Positions 47,176 to 55,082 of a stretch of DNA of 64,000 nucleotides are shown here, one piece after another; within the stretch, counting starts at the first letter, position 1; each line of letters opens with the position of its first letter. Made by a program: the position numbers and the translations under genes. The notes under the pieces are model-generated. The model searched no databases, was not told where the DNA came from, and saw only the letters and a program-made list of their open reading frames with translations. The DNA comes from Shewanella algicola (GTDB lineage: Bacteria; Pseudomonadota; Gammaproteobacteria; Enterobacterales; Shewanellaceae). The stretch is from positions 47,721 to 111,720 of the forward strand of contig NZ_BMQI01000008.1 in NCBI RefSeq assembly GCF_014648035.1. Reading direction: 5' to 3'.

Positions 47176-48714
47176 TTAAACTGGCATGATTTTATGTATG
47201 AACTTAGCAAATGGAATAACGTTACCATCAATGGATGCTTGTTCTAATCCATCAAGGTAGGTTGTGCGTTCTGTAACGGGTACTACTACCCAATTATAAC
47301 CACCTAGCAGAAACATAAAATTCATCAAAAATCGACTCGTCCTGCCATTTCCATCCGGGAAGGGATGAATATAACCCAAAAAGAAATGCCCAAGTACAGC
47401 TTTAATTGCAAAATTAGGTTCATTCACAATGAGATCTTTTAAGGCTGCCATGCAGTCCATAAGCTGCTCGCTCTGTGGTGGAATATGCCTTGATGTTCTG
47501 ATCATGATTGGGCCTTTACGATAGCCAGCTAAATCTTGATCTTTAATGATACCGGCACTAACACAAGGCTTAAATAACGATGTATATATCTGCGTGATGC
47601 TGACATCAAGCAAATAGGCAAGATCCAAATTAGTTGCACCTTCATAATGCGCCTCTTTAATCAACCCACGTAGCGCTTGAAACGCTTCATAGTAGCCTCT
47701 TGCAGCCAGTGCGTCCTTTTGTTGTTTGTCCGATTCAATTTGATTGACATCCCACTTTCCGCTCGCGACACGATTAATCAGATCTTCCGTAACAACATAC
47801 CCTTCAATTGATAGAGAGTGATAAGCATCAGAAACGTATACCTTATCCACAGCATCAAGTAAATCATCAAGTGATCGTTGAAAAAAATCAAAAACAACAT
47901 GGTCGTTAAATATTGCTTCAACATCGCCACGGAGCTTTTGCCAAAGTAATTTTACACGTACTGCTGCCGCTGATTCTTGACGTTTATTACCAATCTTAAC
48001 CACTGGTATTTCAAATGGGTTCTCACCTTTAAGCGGACCTAAACCAACAGCATCAATCATACTTGTCAAATTTCGAGAATCAGCTTTACGCCCAATTTCT
48101 AGGTAGGCCCCAACCAAGCGGTTAGCCGATTGAACATTTTTAGTAATAAGCAAACTACTTGCCACAGTATTAACATCAGATTGACCGAGTGCAATTTGTA
48201 CGGCCAGCGGGTTTGAACGATATATACTTGGTGCCAGACCTGCGAGTGCAAACTCTAGCTTTAGAACCTGCACGCCATTAAGTTCCATAATTTCACTCGG
48301 CTTTTCTGAGGTTTTAATGACCATCAAACTCATATCATTCGGTAAAAGAATGTTCCTTGTCTTTCCTTGACTAGTAAACACGACCAATTGTCTTGGCAAA
48401 GAATTGTTGGCAGTGTGGATATCTATAGAAGCCTCGGGATTTAGCCAGTAGTCATCACCGTATGACTCATTTAAATATTGTCCAATAAACTGCCAAATTG
48501 ATTGATACCATAAAGCGGATTCTCCTGTTTTCACCACTGAGACGTCGGCGTCGAACAGGTACCATCCACGAATAATTGGTTTTAGATAACCTTCGCTGAC
48601 CAAAAGCGTTCGCGACGTTGGTTTAAGGTTACGACTATTGACGATATTTCCAGCTCTTATCGTCGCCGCTTCTCTCAGTGCATCCACTAATTTTTCATTG
48701 CCAGTCTTTGCCAT
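47176..48714 (-). CDS. Fic-domain protein with AbiEi-like N-terminal half (512 aa)
   Basis: The Fic core is HPFPDGNGRTSRF at residues 450-462, the full catalytic HPFx(D/E)GNGR signature, so AMP-transfer or related activity is expected. The inhibitory motif SxxxEG is at 300-305 (S300, E304, G305), ahead of the Fic fold, as in the class with an N-terminal inhibitory helix in the same protein. The first ~240 residues contain a winged-helix-like stretch (SRTLLVSEGYLKPIIRGWYLFD) resembling AbiEi-type antitoxin/regulators. Toxin, inhibitor and DNA-binding regulator may therefore be one polypeptide. Three tandem repeats stand just upstream. Confidence 0.82.
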   Translation of the reverse strand: MAKTGNEKLVDALREAATIRAGNIVNSRNLKPTSRTLLVSEGYLKPIIRGWYLFDADVSVVKTGESALWYQSIWQFIGQYLNESYGDDYWLNPEASIDIHTANNSLPRQLVVFTSQGKTRNILLPNDMSLMVIKTSEKPSEIMELNGVQVLKLEFALAGLAPSIYRSNPLAVQIALGQSDVNTVASSLLITKNVQSANRLVGAYLEIGRKADSRNLTSMIDAVGLGPLKGENPFEIPVVKIGNKRQESAAAVRVKLLWQKLRGDVEAIFNDHVVFDFFQRSLDDLLDAVDKVYVSDAYHSLSIEGYVVTEDLINRVASGKWDVNQIESDKQQKDALAARGYYEAFQALRGLIKEAHYEGATNLDLAYLLDVSITQIYTSLFKPCVSAGIIKDQDLAGYRKGPIMIRTSRHIPPQSEQLMDCMAALKDLIVNEPNFAIKAVLGHFFLGYIHPFPDGNGRTSRFLMNFMFLLGGYNWVVVPVTERTTYLDGLEQASIDGNVIPFAKFIHKIMPV

Positions 48715-48757
48715 GCCTGAATACTTCTTATAAATAGTTTTATTTGATACATTAAAA

Positions 48758-48826
48758 ACTTGTTTTTACGAAATTGTAATACTTGCTTTTACGGAATTAA
48801 AATACTTGTTTTTACAAATTTACACA
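48758..48826. promoter_or_regulatory. Three tandem 23-bp repeats upstream of the Fic gene
   Basis: Units at 48758-48780, 48781-48803 and 48804-48826, each starting ACTTG(T/C)TTTTACG or ACTTGTTTTTACA and mostly ending in A/T. Units 1 and 2 differ at few positions. They begin 44 bp before the Fic start codon and end close to the 3' end of the integrase. Tandem repeats of this size are typical operators of AbiEi-type autoregulators. Confidence 0.75.
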
Positions 48827-48834
48827 AGTTACTT

Positions 48835-49428
48835 TTATGAATCAGTATCCTCTGAAATATTTAAAGCGTCTTCTAACTCTACACCCAAATAGCGGATGGT
48901 ATTATCTAACTTAACGTGGCCAAGTAGTAGCTGTACTGCTCGTATATTTTTAGTTTTTGCATAAATTAATGTTGCCTTAGTTCTTCTCATGGAGTGAGTG
49001 CCATAACGGTATTCGTCATACCCTAACTCTCTTGCCCATCGATGAATAATACTAGAGTAGTAGCTGTAACTCATTGGATAACCGCTCTTTCTAGGGCTTG
49101 GAAATATATAATCTGCTGGGGTAAGTACCTTTTCATTAATCCATTTAGACAGAGATTGGGCTGTTCGAGAAGTGATTTCAAATTGAACATCGCGGTCAGT
49201 TTTACTCTGCCTGTAAATGACACGTGTATGGATTACGCCACCACTGCTAATATCTCTAACTTTCATTCTAAGTAAATCACAAGAGCGTAACTTACAATCT
49301 ATCGCTAGATTTAACAAAGCGAGCTCTTTAATATTTTTTTCGATTTCTAATCTTGTCCTAATTCTCCAGATATCTTCCAGTTTGAATGGTTTTTTCTGTC
49401 CTGTTGAGTGGCCTGTTTGCGTCAACAT
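48835..49428 (-). CDS. Small tyrosine recombinase (integrase)
   Basis: 197 aa from the ATG at 49428, which has a near-perfect AAGGAGGT. It is a catalytic domain almost without the usual N-terminal arm/core-binding domains. Active-site residues: Arg48 (CKLRSCDLL), a Lys near 76, His145 and Arg148 (HSMRRT), His171 (LLGH), nucleophile Tyr180 (IRYLG). Short integrases of this kind often act on islands and integron-like elements. It is next to the Fic gene and presumably moves, or once moved, the neighbouring cargo. Confidence 0.9.
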   Translation of the reverse strand: MLTQTGHSTGQKKPFKLEDIWRIRTRLEIEKNIKELALLNLAIDCKLRSCDLLRMKVRDISSGGVIHTRVIYRQSKTDRDVQFEITSRTAQSLSKWINEKVLTPADYIFPSPRKSGYPMSYSYYSSIIHRWARELGYDEYRYGTHSMRRTKATLIYAKTKNIRAVQLLLGHVKLDNTIRYLGVELEDALNISEDTDS

Positions 49429-49695
49429 AACGCACCTCCTTAATAACAACAAGATTGCCCTTACTAAGTTTAGTCGGTGAAAAAATTTAATCATTAGAAT
49501 AAATGCATATCTGGAATTCCCAGTAAAAAGACAATTTAGATTTCGTTTCACTGATACAGAGATGGCAACCTTTCACATGAGAAAATATATGGAAAAAATG
49601 ATCCACCGATATGTTTATAGGTTTATTTGCTAAATGGCTTTGGGGCAAAAATGTGCTAACTCTTAATCCGCACATTCACCAAAAGAGCCAAAAAA

Positions 49696-49754
49696 TATCA
49701 AACTATTATATAAATGATCAAACATTATTAAGAATTATCAAACTATTATATAAA
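49696..49754. repeat. Direct repeat TATCAAACTATTATATAAA, two copies 40 bp apart
   Basis: Exact 19-base copies at 49696-49714 and 49736-49754, with a third partial copy (ATCAAACATTATTAA) between them. They lie upstream of the integrase gene and are candidates for recombinase arm-type sites, a promoter/operator or an attachment site. The rest of 49429-49850 has no credible gene. Confidence 0.6.
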
Positions 49755-49806
49755 CGCACATTAACGCGATAGTGAAAAACCATAGAATAAAGCTAATTAA
49801 AAAACA

Positions 49807-49830
49807 AAAAACCGACATAATGTCGGTTTT
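49807..49830. terminator. Terminator AAAACCGACA-TAA-TGTCGGTTTT
   Basis: Perfect stem with T-runs in both directions. It closes the minus-strand operon ending near 49857 and isolates it from the integrase promoter. Confidence 0.85.
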
Positions 49831-49856
49831 TATAAATATGTAGAGGCAGTAAGTGC

Positions 49857-49967
49857 CTAGCGTGATGCAGCAGAACCTTCATCCCACATTCGCTTTTCAA
49901 CTCTTAACCGTTCGAGTCGCCACTTATAAGCCAAGCTCCATTTCATTTTTTTTACTATCACTCTCAT
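49857..49967 (-). CDS. Possible small basic protein (36 aa)
   Basis: MRVIVKKMKWSLAYKWRLER followed by a short tail (LRVEKRMWDEGSAASR). It is 7 bases downstream of the PLD-like gene on the same strand and directly before the terminator, and is strongly basic and amphipathic. No clear ribosome binding site except possible coupling. It may be a real small protein or chance. Confidence 0.3.
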   Translation of the reverse strand: MRVIVKKMKWSLAYKWRLERLRVEKRMWDEGSAASR

Positions 49968-49974
49968 AGCAGCT

Positions 49975-50670
49975 TTATATAATTATATCTTCAGGCCAAA
50001 TAAAGTAATCTCCAAACCGGCCTGTTTTGGCCTCCCCACCCATTTCAACACCCTTCTGCGTCAGCACTTGCTTTTGGTCCACTTCGGCTACATACCCAAT
50101 CTTTATAAGTTTATCAAGAAGCTCTGAAGTGCTTAATTTGAGCGTCTTAGCCAGCTTAGATGAAGTCACCTTTTCTTGTTTCCCGGTTAACTCTTGAGTT
50201 TCTTTTTTGGAATTAGGTATGATTATTTTTTCTAATGTCACTCTTACTTCATCACTAATTCTGATTATCCGCTGGGCTTCTTCAAATGTGTCTCGGTACA
50301 TATCACAGTCATCTATTCTAGAAATGTGAATACCCATTTCATTGTTATTGACCTGACTAAACTCATAAAGGTTCAAGCTAGTAATAATGCAAGAATTTTC
50401 GTTTAAATAACACTTAGCGTGAAGGTTCTTGCAAAAACTTGTTCGAACAAAAGAAAGCTCATTTAACCAACTTATTTCACTCGGTTGCAGCTCACTTTTA
50501 CCATACACAATCCTCACATCAATTTTTAATCTGTTCTTATCTTCTAGTAGCTCTTTAATACGATCATTTAACTTTAAATAGGGACTGATTAAAATGAGTC
50601 TGTCGGATGCATTTTTAATTAATTCTTCCAAATAATAATTGGTCGCGCTAGTGTTTAAGAATTTTGCCAT
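49975..50670 (-). CDS. Phospholipase D-like protein with C-terminal winged helix (231 aa)
   Basis: One HKD-type site: His84, Lys86 (NLHAKCYLNEN), with Asn100 and Glu111 in SLNLYEFSQVNNNEMGI; the Asp of HxKx4D is Glu here. A single HKD per chain implies a dimer. Such proteins include nucleases and restriction enzymes as well as inactive DNA-binding forms. The C-terminus (SSKLAKTLKLSTSELLDKLI) is a helix-turn-helix-like stretch. Start: ATG 50670 or TTG 50676, both downstream of GAGGA. Last sizeable gene of the island's minus-strand cluster; a defence or DNA-processing role is inferred. Confidence 0.72.
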   Translation of the reverse strand: MAKFLNTSATNYYLEELIKNASDRLILISPYLKLNDRIKELLEDKNRLKIDVRIVYGKSELQPSEISWLNELSFVRTSFCKNLHAKCYLNENSCIITSLNLYEFSQVNNNEMGIHISRIDDCDMYRDTFEEAQRIIRISDEVRVTLEKIIIPNSKKETQELTGKQEKVTSSKLAKTLKLSTSELLDKLIKIGYVAEVDQKQVLTQKGVEMGGEAKTGRFGDYFIWPEDIII

Positions 50671-50805
50671 ACTCAAGCATTCCTCTTCTAAAAATAAATT
50701 CCAACCCCAAATATGTAACGCTTCACATGCTTAATTCCCATGCAAACGGATTCATTGTGCTAATCAACTCTTACCCATTCGACGTCTATTTGTGGTGACT
50801 TCGTT

Positions 50806-51276
50806 TTAACTTATCGTGATCAGCACTAAGGAATTTTTCACATAGTCATTTGAACGAAATGTAAACGATATTCCATTGTGATTAATAACACATTCATTCA
50901 GATGTATTGCATCAGGATTAGCTATTAAAGCTTCTTTAACCAACTGATTACACCAACTGCTAATACCATGCTCTCCATCAAATTCATTTATAAATTTATG
51001 CATGTAAAGCGTACTAAGTCTATCGATCGCGTGAAGCGTAATATCAAATGTCACCCCTAATACTTCACTATCGATATAATTTCTGCGAGCCAGCTCTGCT
51101 GCAGCTAAATTCTTTTGAATGCGTGTAGCTTTTGAATGAGATCTTATTGATTTTAATTCTCTGGCCCTAAGTCGTGTATAGCGTTGGCCTCGATATACAG
51201 GCAATGTGCACAACACATTATGCGTAGAGCATTCTTTTTCTGTGTTTTGGATGTCTGTGTCTAATACTATTTCCAT
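50806..51276 (-). CDS. Hypothetical protein (156 aa)
   Basis: Start at ATG 51276, with GGGA at good spacing; GTG 51318 is a weaker alternative. Soluble, with a basic N-terminal third (RGQRYTRLRARELKSIRSHS and ATRIQKN) that could contact nucleic acid. No motif recognised. It lies in the middle of a minus-strand cluster of island genes. Confidence 0.55.
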   Translation of the reverse strand: MEIVLDTDIQNTEKECSTHNVLCTLPVYRGQRYTRLRARELKSIRSHSKATRIQKNLAAAELARRNYIDSEVLGVTFDITLHAIDRLSTLYMHKFINEFDGEHGISSWCNQLVKEALIANPDAIHLNECVINHNGISFTFRSNDYVKNSLVLITIS

Positions 51277-51341
51277 TTTTGCGTTCCCTATCTGCGGTTG
51301 ATAGAAACATTTTCTCACTGGACTTTAAACCGGCAACCACC

Positions 51342-51800
51342 CTACTCGGCACCCTTTTCTTTAAAGTTTTCGTACTGTTTTTTAAAGTCTTGGTTCATTT
51401 TAAAATATACGATTGAGTCGTTTACTGACTTAATGACTTCGAACGAACCTAATGAACCATGAAGAAACGATTCGTTTGCAGGTAATAGTGTAAATTCAAA
51501 CTCATATTCAATCTGCCCTTGGTTACAAAGCTCTAATTTAACTTCTTGGGCCACAATTTCAATTTGAGTTACCTCAGACCGCTTACCGTTCTTAAGTAGG
51601 TATTGATCTGTTATATCGATACCTTCTATTCCTTTCATCTTGTCATTGCAAAAACCTTCTGCAGCAACCCATTCACCAGTAGCTTTCAGCCTTAATTCAG
51701 CCTTATGGCCTTCAGCTGCTTTCATGAAGTAGCTGGCAGCTAACCCTATGAGGATAATTCCAGCTATCACTATCGATGATTTGATCAATTTAGTGTTCAT
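51342..51800 (-). CDS. Membrane-anchored hypothetical protein (152 aa)
   Basis: One N-terminal TM helix (IKSSIVIAGIILIGLAASYFM), then a ~125-residue, probably periplasmic beta-rich domain with two Cys (GFCNDKM, LELCNQG). GGGAG lies 3 bases before the ATG. The 5' end overlaps the previous gene by 11 bases, so they are coupled. No family recognised. Confidence 0.65.
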   Translation of the reverse strand: MNTKLIKSSIVIAGIILIGLAASYFMKAAEGHKAELRLKATGEWVAAEGFCNDKMKGIEGIDITDQYLLKNGKRSEVTQIEIVAQEVKLELCNQGQIEYEFEFTLLPANESFLHGSLGSFEVIKSVNDSIVYFKMNQDFKKQYENFKEKGAE

Positions 51801-52299
51801 ACACTCCCTCGTTTGAGATAAGCCCGGAAAATATATGTTTGTAGCACTGAATGAATGTATTAATCATGTAGTAGATGTGTCTTTTTGTAACTCCACCACT
51901 CATATGAATATCGACCCGATACACTGAGGTTTGTGAGCTTGAGTCAATTGTATAAAGGCGACCAATTTTTGTGTTTTGGTTAAACTTTGAGATAAAATCT
52001 AAATCAAACCCAATCGGCAATGTTGCCATGACGCAGAAAAAATCTTCCGCACTTTTTGCAGACCAGGTGTTGTTACTAAAAAACAACACTCTACCAACAT
52101 CAATCTCGATACTAAACATAGCGTCATCTGGTGATAGTGATTGCTTGGCATTTGAAAAACTAAACTCATTAATGATATTAATTAGCTCTTGAGTTGTTAT
52201 TTTTTCAAATACTTCAGCCGATATAATTTCAGGTATTTCAGAGTTAACCTTTTTAGCGAGTAGTACCTCTGCCAAAAAATCATCTTGTTTACTGTTCAT
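51790..52299 (-). CDS. Hypothetical protein, possibly YbjN-like (169 aa)
   Basis: MNSKQDDFLAEVLLAKKV is the likely start (52299); 26 upstream in-frame codons overlap the YdjM-like gene. The pattern of an alternating beta/alpha soluble domain (AMFSIEIDVGRVLFFSNN, later FFCVMATLPIGFDLDFISKF) weakly recalls YbjN/T3S-chaperone-like folds. Its overlap with the next gene suggests joint function. Confidence 0.55.
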   Translation of the reverse strand: MNSKQDDFLAEVLLAKKVNSEIPEIISAEVFEKITTQELINIINEFSFSNAKQSLSPDDAMFSIEIDVGRVLFFSNNTWSAKSAEDFFCVMATLPIGFDLDFISKFNQNTKIGRLYTIDSSSQTSVYRVDIHMSGGVTKRHIYYMINTFIQCYKHIFSGLISNEGVYEH

Positions 52300-52307
52300 G
52301 TGAATTC

Positions 52308-52763
52308 CTAGAATATTATGGCCAGCCATAGCAGGCCCAATGCGATTATGGGTTCCAACAACCCACCTGATGTACAAAGCTTTATGCCAAACCGACCCTG
52401 ATGTGGCCAGAATAGCGGTATACCGCTATCGGATATAAAATCTGCCAGTAAATGCGAAAAATACCCAATGCCAAAGGCCATAGCCAATGGCGTGGCCCAC
52501 GTATCATAGCTTAATGCCCAAGCTGTTAATACAAATGGCCATACCGAGTGCGTTATCTGTCTGTGTCCAAACAATCCGGCAAGTGGAAGCGAAATAAAGA
52601 GAAATCGCTTCCCTATTGTTGAGCTAGGGTGATCTAAATCAGGTAATAAGGAACCCCCAAAAATGAGAATCAACACCACCCACAACGGCATGGCAAAGTT
52701 CACATATTTCACTGTGAAAATTGCCACCGCAGCTGTCACAATTAAGTGATTGCGAAACATCAT
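52308..52763 (-). CDS. YdjM/DUF457-family membrane-bound putative hydrolase
   Basis: 151 aa, about four TM segments. Conserved polar motifs at the membrane face: GSLLPDLDHPSS, FGHRQITHSVWP and GYFSHLLADFISDSGIPLFWPH. These His/Asp motifs define the LexA-regulated YdjM family of putative metal-dependent hydrolases of the inner membrane. The start lies 2 bases after the LPP20 gene stop. Members occur often in mobile elements; activity unproven. Confidence 0.8.
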   Translation of the reverse strand: MMFRNHLIVTAAVAIFTVKYVNFAMPLWVVLILIFGGSLLPDLDHPSSTIGKRFLFISLPLAGLFGHRQITHSVWPFVLTAWALSYDTWATPLAMAFGIGYFSHLLADFISDSGIPLFWPHQGRFGIKLCTSGGLLEPIIALGLLWLAIIF

Positions 52764-52765
52764 CG

Positions 52766-53515
52766 CTAATTAACCATATCCAGCAACGCTGATTTAATAT
52801 CAGCTTTTGGCGTCTCAACCGGCACAGTTGAAGATTGTGTAGCTTGAGCCACTGGCACCGTCACATCCGATAAAATCATGTTCTGCTGTTGCATCAACTC
52901 TAGTTTTCGCTCATGGTCTCGGTCATCATCTTTAGCTTTACGATTGCGTTTAGCTTCTAAACGACGTTCTAAGTCATTAAACGCCTCTGATTCACGTGTA
53001 TCTTGTGAATCTAACTTCATGCTTTGAAGCACTTTATTAAATTCATCATATGGCAGCTTTAACAAGCTATAAGCCTGAAACTGACCATCTGGTAACACTT
53101 GGATTTTTTGATCTATCATGTCGTAACCGACAATAGGTACAGAATCCACCAATTTATCGATTAGAAATTGGCTAGTTTGCACCAGTGTGCCCATGCCATT
53201 TTCACGTTCATAAATTCGCTCTGAGCCTGAAAGCTCTTGTCGATAGTTTTTCGCTAATTCAAACTCTGCCTGTAAACGCGCCTTCTTCAACGCGTGATGC
53301 ATATCTTTTGATGATGCCGCACCAACACCCACTATTCCCATGCCATCATTTTTAGGCGGATTTAAATACCACTCAGGCACACTATCTAACTTTGCTTCAG
53401 CATCAGATACCGCTTTTTCTTGCATGTCCTTTTGGAGTTCTACATATTTTTCCACTGGATCTGAGGCGCAACCTGTCATAATTACAGCAATACATAAAAG
53501 TGTTAATTTATTCAT
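52766..53515 (-). CDS. LPP20-family outer-membrane lipoprotein
   Basis: 249 aa. Lipobox IMTGC with Cys16. The LPP20 region (VPEWYLNPPKNDGMGIVGVGAASS then ALKKARLQAEFELAKNYRQELSG) is clear. A coiled, highly charged segment follows (residues 165-205, AFNDLERRLEAKRNRKAKDD). LPP20 domains occur in FlgP of the Vibrio flagellar outer-membrane ring and in other surface lipoproteins. The next gene upstream resembles FlgT's N-terminal domain, which makes this pair noteworthy. Confidence 0.8.
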   Translation of the reverse strand: MNKLTLLCIAVIMTGCASDPVEKYVELQKDMQEKAVSDAEAKLDSVPEWYLNPPKNDGMGIVGVGAASSKDMHHALKKARLQAEFELAKNYRQELSGSERIYERENGMGTLVQTSQFLIDKLVDSVPIVGYDMIDQKIQVLPDGQFQAYSLLKLPYDEFNKVLQSMKLDSQDTRESEAFNDLERRLEAKRNRKAKDDDRDHERKLELMQQQNMILSDVTVPVAQATQSSTVPVETPKADIKSALLDMVN

Positions 53516-53529
53516 TGTTAATCCTTAAA

Positions 53530-54870
53530 TTAATAAAATTCAATTTCTCTGCTTTGGTACCGCAAAAGCTTCCCTGACATATCTTTCCATTGGTATGTAT
53601 TAGGATTGAACTCCTCCCGCTCAACACTAAATGACACTTTCACCCCATTCCCCACAGCCTTTTCTGGCATGTATGCAGATAGCGTTATGTCTTCAGTTAA
53701 AATGTTGCTTATATTAAGTTTGAATTTTTCACTGCCTATGTTGATCCTTAACCAAAATGCTGTATTGGAAAGCTCTTTAAAGGCGGTCGTAAAAACGTCT
53801 GAGTTATCTGGAACCATTGCCATAGGTTTTTTATTTGTATACCCCGTTTGATAAAACGCCATGTTCTTATATGCATATTTAACCGATCTACCGCATTCGA
53901 TGTCATCAGTGTCATTGATAAAGGCTCTCGCTCCTGGTCTGTAATAAGGCAAAAACTCAAACAACGAATCTCCACAATATTTAGGCCTTAATAACTCTTT
54001 AACTGCCTTTTTTTGCGAATGACTTAATTCAAAAGCTTCGCATCCGTAAAAGAATTTTTGACACAGATTCAATGATTCTCTTGATTGAACCGATGGAAAC
54101 CAAGCGTCGGTCATATCACCTTTGCGATCTATGCTAACCCGGACCTTAAACTCCGCAACTGAGTAATCATGTGGAATGATATCAATAACTTGGTAATTAA
54201 TAATCGGATTGGCCATAAACGGGAAAACAAACATTTCATATGCGGCCTTAATTTCAGCACTGAGCTTTGCCTGATTTGTCGTGCCTTCTTTATGAGCTCG
54301 TAAACGCTGCTTGATTACGTCACCATCAATTACACTCATCGAGTTATTTAAAGCCGCGTAGTAGTCGGTCACAACAATAGAATCAAGATTGCTTAACGTG
54401 ATGTTATGTTTCATCTTCTCTAACACACTCGATAATTTTTTGTATTCATCTGATAGTTCATTTATTGTCGATTCCAGTAACCTTTCGCGCTTTTCACTCC
54501 CAAGCTTGGCCTTCATTGCAGATACATCTACTGATACATCTGCTGTAACTCTCAATATAATTCGATCACCTTCAACACTTCGTAAGTGCTTGGCATTGAA
54601 AACACGCACGTTCGCCCCTTGTGCTATCAAGCCTTTTTCTACGATTTCGTCTGTTCGGCTATCGTAATGAGTATTGTGACTCACAAATTTAGGTGTCATC
54701 GTTACAGCGTTTATCTGTAACATTGATTCTGCTCTGCGAATCGCTTCATCCATGGTTTCATCGTCATTCAAATACACTGACACTGATAATGCTTTGTACT
54801 CATAAATATCTTCACTGGACGCTTGTAACTGAAAACAGACCACCAGCAAGAAAATGAAACATCTAATCAT
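53530..54870 (-). CDS. Secreted protein with FlgT-N-like N-terminal region (446 aa)
   Basis: Signal peptide MIRCFIFLLVVCFQLQASS. Residues 22-115 (YEYKALSVSVYLNDDETMDE, AIRRAESML..., ending VEGDRIILRVTADVSVDV) have the organisation of the FlgT N-terminal domain. A coiled-coil stretch (about 125-155) and a longer unknown C-terminal part follow. GGGGG lies upstream of the ATG. It heads the minus-strand island operon and is divergent from the recombination operon. Envelope role with the LPP20 lipoprotein is inferred. Confidence 0.55.
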   Translation of the reverse strand: MIRCFIFLLVVCFQLQASSEDIYEYKALSVSVYLNDDETMDEAIRRAESMLQINAVTMTPKFVSHNTHYDSRTDEIVEKGLIAQGANVRVFNAKHLRSVEGDRIILRVTADVSVDVSAMKAKLGSEKRERLLESTINELSDEYKKLSSVLEKMKHNITLSNLDSIVVTDYYAALNNSMSVIDGDVIKQRLRAHKEGTTNQAKLSAEIKAAYEMFVFPFMANPIINYQVIDIIPHDYSVAEFKVRVSIDRKGDMTDAWFPSVQSRESLNLCQKFFYGCEAFELSHSQKKAVKELLRPKYCGDSLFEFLPYYRPGARAFINDTDDIECGRSVKYAYKNMAFYQTGYTNKKPMAMVPDNSDVFTTAFKELSNTAFWLRINIGSEKFKLNISNILTEDITLSAYMPEKAVGNGVKVSFSVEREEFNPNTYQWKDMSGKLLRYQSREIEFY

Positions 54871-55082
54871 TGACGCCCCCTTAACTTATTGAACCTATAT
54901 ACCAACATTTTTACTATCCACCGATTTTTTCAGCGTCTATTCAGTACGCGCTAATTTTTAAACCTATTCTCCCACCCAAACTAAAACGCGCAACCGCATA
55001 CTAAGCAATTGAATTTTATGGCAGTTGCGAGTTTATTGATCCGTGGGATGATTTGATTAAATAAAGCAATCTGAGGTTAGCT

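Noticed and set aside
48758..48826. 23-bp tandem repeats as a CRISPR array
   Set aside because: Units are contiguous with no spacers and sit at a promoter; an operator is the better reading.
55015..55070. Open tail reading NFYGSCEFIDPWDDLIK before the exonuclease gene
   Set aside because: Too short to show that it is the end of a lost gene; may be chance.
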